From positions 229,424,872 to 229,488,871 of the forward strand of contig NC_077233.1 in the NCBI RefSeq assembly GCF_027887165.1: a stretch of 64,000 bases of DNA, in the 5' to 3' direction. Source of the DNA: Monodelphis domestica (Eukaryota; Chordata; Mammalia; Didelphimorphia; Didelphidae). The stretch's first letter is position 1, and every line of letters begins with the position of its first letter. The notes beneath the pieces are model-generated. The model did no database searches and had not been told where the DNA came from. It worked only from the letters and a program-made list of their open reading frames with translations. This document shows positions 61,363 to 64,000 of this stretch, piece after piece. A program made the position numbers and the translations under genes.

Positions 61363-61925
61363 AAAAATATAGCCGCACTGTTTGTGGTGGCAAAAAATTG
61401 GAAAATGAGGGGATCCTCCAATTGGGGAATGGCTGAACAAATTGTGGTATATGTTGGTGATGGAATACTGTTGTGCCCAAAGGAATAATAAAGTGGAGGA
61501 ATTCCATGGGGACTGGAACAACCTCCAGGAATTGATGCAGAGTGAAAGGAGCAGAACCAGGAGAACATTTTGTACACAGAGACTGATACACTGTGGCACA
61601 ATAGAATGTGATGGACTTCTCTAGTAGTAGCAAGAACACTATCCACATCCAGAGGAAGAATTGTGGGGAAAGAAAAACAGAAGAAAAACAACAGCTTGAT
61701 CACATAGTTTGATGGAGATATGATTGGGGATGTAAATTCTAAAAGATCACCCTAGTAAAAATGCTAATAATATGTAAATAGGTCTTGATCAATGACACAT
61801 GTTAAACCCAGTGGAATCAGATATGGGAGGGGTGGGGAGAAGGGAAGGAAAGAACACAAGTCTTGTAACCATGGAAAAATATTCTAAATCATCAAATTAA
61901 ATAAATTTTTTAAAAAGTTAAAAAA
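61363..61925 (+). mobile_element. L1 3' end (5'-truncated), well preserved
   Basis: It holds the ORF2 C-terminal part (one frame reads WYMLVMEYCCAQRNN and QELMQSERSRTRRTF) and the 3' UTR with gtcttgatcaatgacacatg, gtaaccatgg and an A-rich end. Confidence 0.88.
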
Positions 61926-62094
61926 ATTAAATCCTTACCTTCTTTAGTGTCAATTCCAAGGCAGAAGATTGTCAAGGATTAGGCAATTGGGGTTAAATGA
62001 CTTACTCAAGATCACACAGTATCTGAGATCAGATTTGAACCTACGTCTTCCCAAATCCAGGTCTCGTATTCTGTCCATTGTGTTACCTACCTGT
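61926..62094 (-). repeat. tRNA-derived marsupial SINE (gaaggtaa type)
   Basis: In reverse: aaatccttaccttctttagt, ggggttaaatgacttactca, ccattgtgttacctacctgt. Confidence 0.7.
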
Positions 62095-62325
62095 TTTCTA
62101 GCCCTTTAAAGTTGGCAAAGTGCTTTGCAAATATGTCATTTTATCTTCACAACCACTCTTGAGAAGTGAGTACCATTATTATCACTATTTTATAGATGAG
62201 GAAACTGAGGTAAGTTAAGTGACTTGCCTAGGGCCATACAACTAGTAAATATTTGAGTCTAGATTTGAACCCAGATCTCCTAGAATCTAAGTCTAATTTT
62301 TTATTCAGTGTGACATTACTTTGCA
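62095..62325 (-). repeat. MIR SINE
   Basis: It reads ggcaaagtgctttgcaaata, tatagatgaggaaactgagg, gatttgaacccagatctcct. Confidence 0.8.
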
Positions 62326-62465
62326 ATTATTGTAGTTATTAGAGCTACTGCTAGATATAGTACTATATCACTAATTTGCTTTTAAGAATCATTTCAATAG
62401 CTGTATTTTAATGCAATTGGCTTCTTTTGTATTTTATTTTCTGCATTTAAAAACACTGTTCTGAG

Positions 62466-64000
62466 GACTTCCGGGTAATCATGGCTGCAATCTAGACGCT
62501 GCACGCTTTCTCTCCCCAGCACCGAACGAAATAGACTACATCAAAGGAGCATAAAATCACCTTTGGAGGAACAGAAGGACTCCCCAGTACCCCACAGAGG
62601 CAAAGGTACGTGGGGCTTGAACATTTCCACACTAAAATAAGAAGGAAAAGCTTGCACAGAAAAGTGAACTGAGCCGCCCTTCCCCCACCCCACCTCCCCC
62701 ACTAAACCAGAGTGAGCTACCTGAGCGCTCACCGGGACAGCGAGTGAGTGGGGAGCGTCTCTGTCTGGGGGGGCACTCCAGGGTCCTTGGGATCTGGGGA
62801 CTGCCAGGAAAAAACGTCTCAGGGCGCTTTCACTGGAGAAGCCAGCGGACTTCGGGCGGGCTGCGCTGAACAAGGCGAGCTGATTATCTGGGCGGAGCTG
62901 AATACCTGGGCTCAGCTGAATACCTGGGCTCGGAGGCTGGGAAGAACTAGTCTGAAGCAACCTAAATTCACAGAAAAACCACTCTTATAACCCAGACCCC
63001 AGACCAAAAAGGAAAGGGAAATAAAACCACCAAAGGGATGGCTCACATGGCCCAAAATCAAGCCTCCAGGAAGAAAGGGAAAAAAGTGACTATTGAAAAC
63101 TTTTATGGTGGAAGTACCCAAGGAAAAGAGGAGAATCAGGAGGAAATCCAAAAAAATTCAGAACACGCCTCCCAAAATGGAAACTATCAACAAGCTCTGG
63201 AAGATCTCAAACTGGAACTTATCCAAAAGATGGAAACCTTCTGGAAAGAAAAATGGGAGAAAGAGATCAGCTGTCTGACAGATAAGACTGCTCAATTGGA
63301 AAAAGAACTCGAAGCATCCAATACAAGGGCAGACAAGGCTGAAAAGCAAATCCAGTCCCTAATGACCAGAATCAAGCACCTAGAAGAAAGTGAGATGATA
63401 AAACAGCAAGAATCAATAAAGCAAACCCAAACAATTAATGAATTGGAAGAAAACATAAAATATCTCACTGAGAAGGTCACGGACCTGGAGAACAGAGGAA
63501 GACGAGAAAATCTCCGTATCATCGGTCTCCCAGAAAAACCAGAGGTAAACAACAAATTGGATTTTATTCTAGAGGAGATTATAAAAGAAAATTGCCCCCA
63601 CGTTCTGGAGCAAGGGGGCAAAATAGAAATAGAAAGGATTCATAGAACACCTTCTATACTAAATCCCCAAAAGACAACGCCTAGGAATGTAATTGCCAAA
63701 TTCAAGAGCTTCCAAGTAAAGGAGAAAATCCTACAAGAAGCCAAGAAGAAGAGCTTCAGATATAAGGGGGCTCCCATAAGGATCACACATGACTTAGCGG
63801 CTAACACACTAAGAGACCGCAAAGCATGGAACACGATATTTAGAAAGGCAAGAGAGCTGGGTCTCCAACCAAGAATCAACTACCCAGCAAAACTGACTAT
63901 ATACTTCCAGGGGAAAGTATGGGCATTCAACAAAATAGAAGATTTCCAAGCATTTGCTAAGAAAAGACCAGAGCTCTGTGGAAAGTTCGATATCCAAGCA
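62466..64000 (+). mobile_element. LINE-1 5' end: 5' UTR and ORF1, continuing past the window
   Basis: The element begins near gacttccgggtaatcatggc. Its GC-rich 5' UTR of about 570 bp includes a perfect 18-bp tandem repeat at 62896-62931. ORF1 follows. Unlike all other L1 pieces here it keeps the true 5' end, so a full-length copy is possible. Confidence 0.88.
63038..64000 (+). CDS. L1 ORF1 protein (RNA-binding chaperone), open to the window edge
   Basis: From ATG 63038 the frame stays open for 321 codons and runs off the window. It starts MAHMAQNQASRKKGKK. A coiled coil rich in E, K and L spans about residues 55-150, followed by ENRGRRENLRIIGLPE (about 149-164), the start of the L1 RRM-like domain, and later NTLRDRKAWNTIFRKAREL and RINYPAKLTIYFQGK of the C-terminal domain. 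Human ORF1p is 338 residues, so this is nearly complete. ORF1p trimers coat L1 RNA during target-primed reverse transcription. The open frame suggests a young copy. Confidence 0.9.
   Translation, partial: MAHMAQNQASRKKGKKVTIENFYGGSTQGKEENQEEIQKNSEHASQNGNYQQALEDLKLELIQKMETFWKEKWEKEISCLTDKTAQLEKELEASNTRADKAEKQIQSLMTRIKHLEESEMIKQQESIKQTQTINELEENIKYLTEKVTDLENRGRRENLRIIGLPEKPEVNNKLDFILEEIIKENCPHVLEQGGKIEIERIHRTPSILNPQKTTPRNVIAKFKSFQVKEKILQEAKKKSFRYKGAPIRITHDLAANTLRDRKAWNTIFRKARELGLQPRINYPAKLTIYFQGKVWAFNKIEDFQAFAKKRPELCGKFDIQA

Larger units (their letters stand above)
55431..62465. other. region upstream of SDR42E2, no gene recognised
   Basis: No CpG island, TATA box or conserved exon is clear upstream of the SDR42E2 start, so the promoter and any 5' UTR exon remain unplaced. 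VWA3A, the next gene in human, is not seen. The stretch holds SINEs, L2, 'repeat X', a pyrimidine tract and an L1 tail. Confidence 0.6.

Noticed and set aside
55431-62465. 3' end of VWA3A upstream of SDR42E2
   Set aside because: Expected from human order, but no exon-like conserved frame was seen, so it must lie beyond the window if present.

Overview
This is nuclear DNA from a mammal, almost certainly a marsupial. Its non-coding part is packed with tRNA-derived CORE-SINEs (MIR/Ther and Mar-1-like), L2, 5'-truncated tails of a marsupial-type L1, RTE and CR1/L3-like LINE remnants, small hAT transposons and long microsatellites. One hAT copy (20105-20296) has the SPIN termini, a family known from South American opossums among marsupials, so a didelphid opossum (Monodelphis-like) is the best guess. 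The species call is inference.

The main gene is a complete, intron-rich short-chain dehydrogenase/reductase on the minus strand, SDR42E2, running from an ATG at 55374 to a TAA at 29365. I followed 11 coding exons by hand. Every junction is GT/AG, the phases agree, and the joined frame is 1830 bp (609 residues plus stop). The catalytic half has the glycine-rich nucleotide-binding motif, the YxxxK motif and a C-terminal membrane helix. The first exon adds an unusual Pro/Gln repeat domain made by a coding minisatellite with four identical 45-bp copies.

At 18452-18533 on the plus strand lies an intact tRNA-Leu(UAG) gene with a T-run terminator. In human 16p12.2 a tRNA-Leu(UAG) sits between SDR42E2 and EEF2K. 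The CpG-rich block at 7.9-8.85 kb lies about 10 kb beyond the tRNA on the side away from SDR42E2, so it is the likely EEF2K promoter (minus strand), and 1-7.9 kb would be EEF2K intron 1. No EEF2K coding exon is visible here. A second GC-rich block at 17.5-18.1 kb, just upstream of the tRNA, holds three CACGTG E-boxes.

Layout: 1-7.9 kb, SINE/L2-rich probable intron; 7.9-8.85 kb, CpG promoter; 8.9-17.4 kb, intergenic repeats; 17.5-18.55 kb, GC-rich block plus tRNA; 18.6-29.3 kb, intergenic, with a SPIN copy, Y-box and ADP/ATP-carrier retropseudogene fragments, an RTE remnant and a 200-bp TTCC array; 29.3-55.4 kb, SDR42E2 with repeat-filled introns; 55.4-62.4 kb, upstream repeats; 62.47 kb to the end, the 5' part of an L1 with open ORF1 running off the window.

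All family names were assigned by eye. Exon borders and the tRNA are precise; most repeat borders are good to about 10-20 bp.
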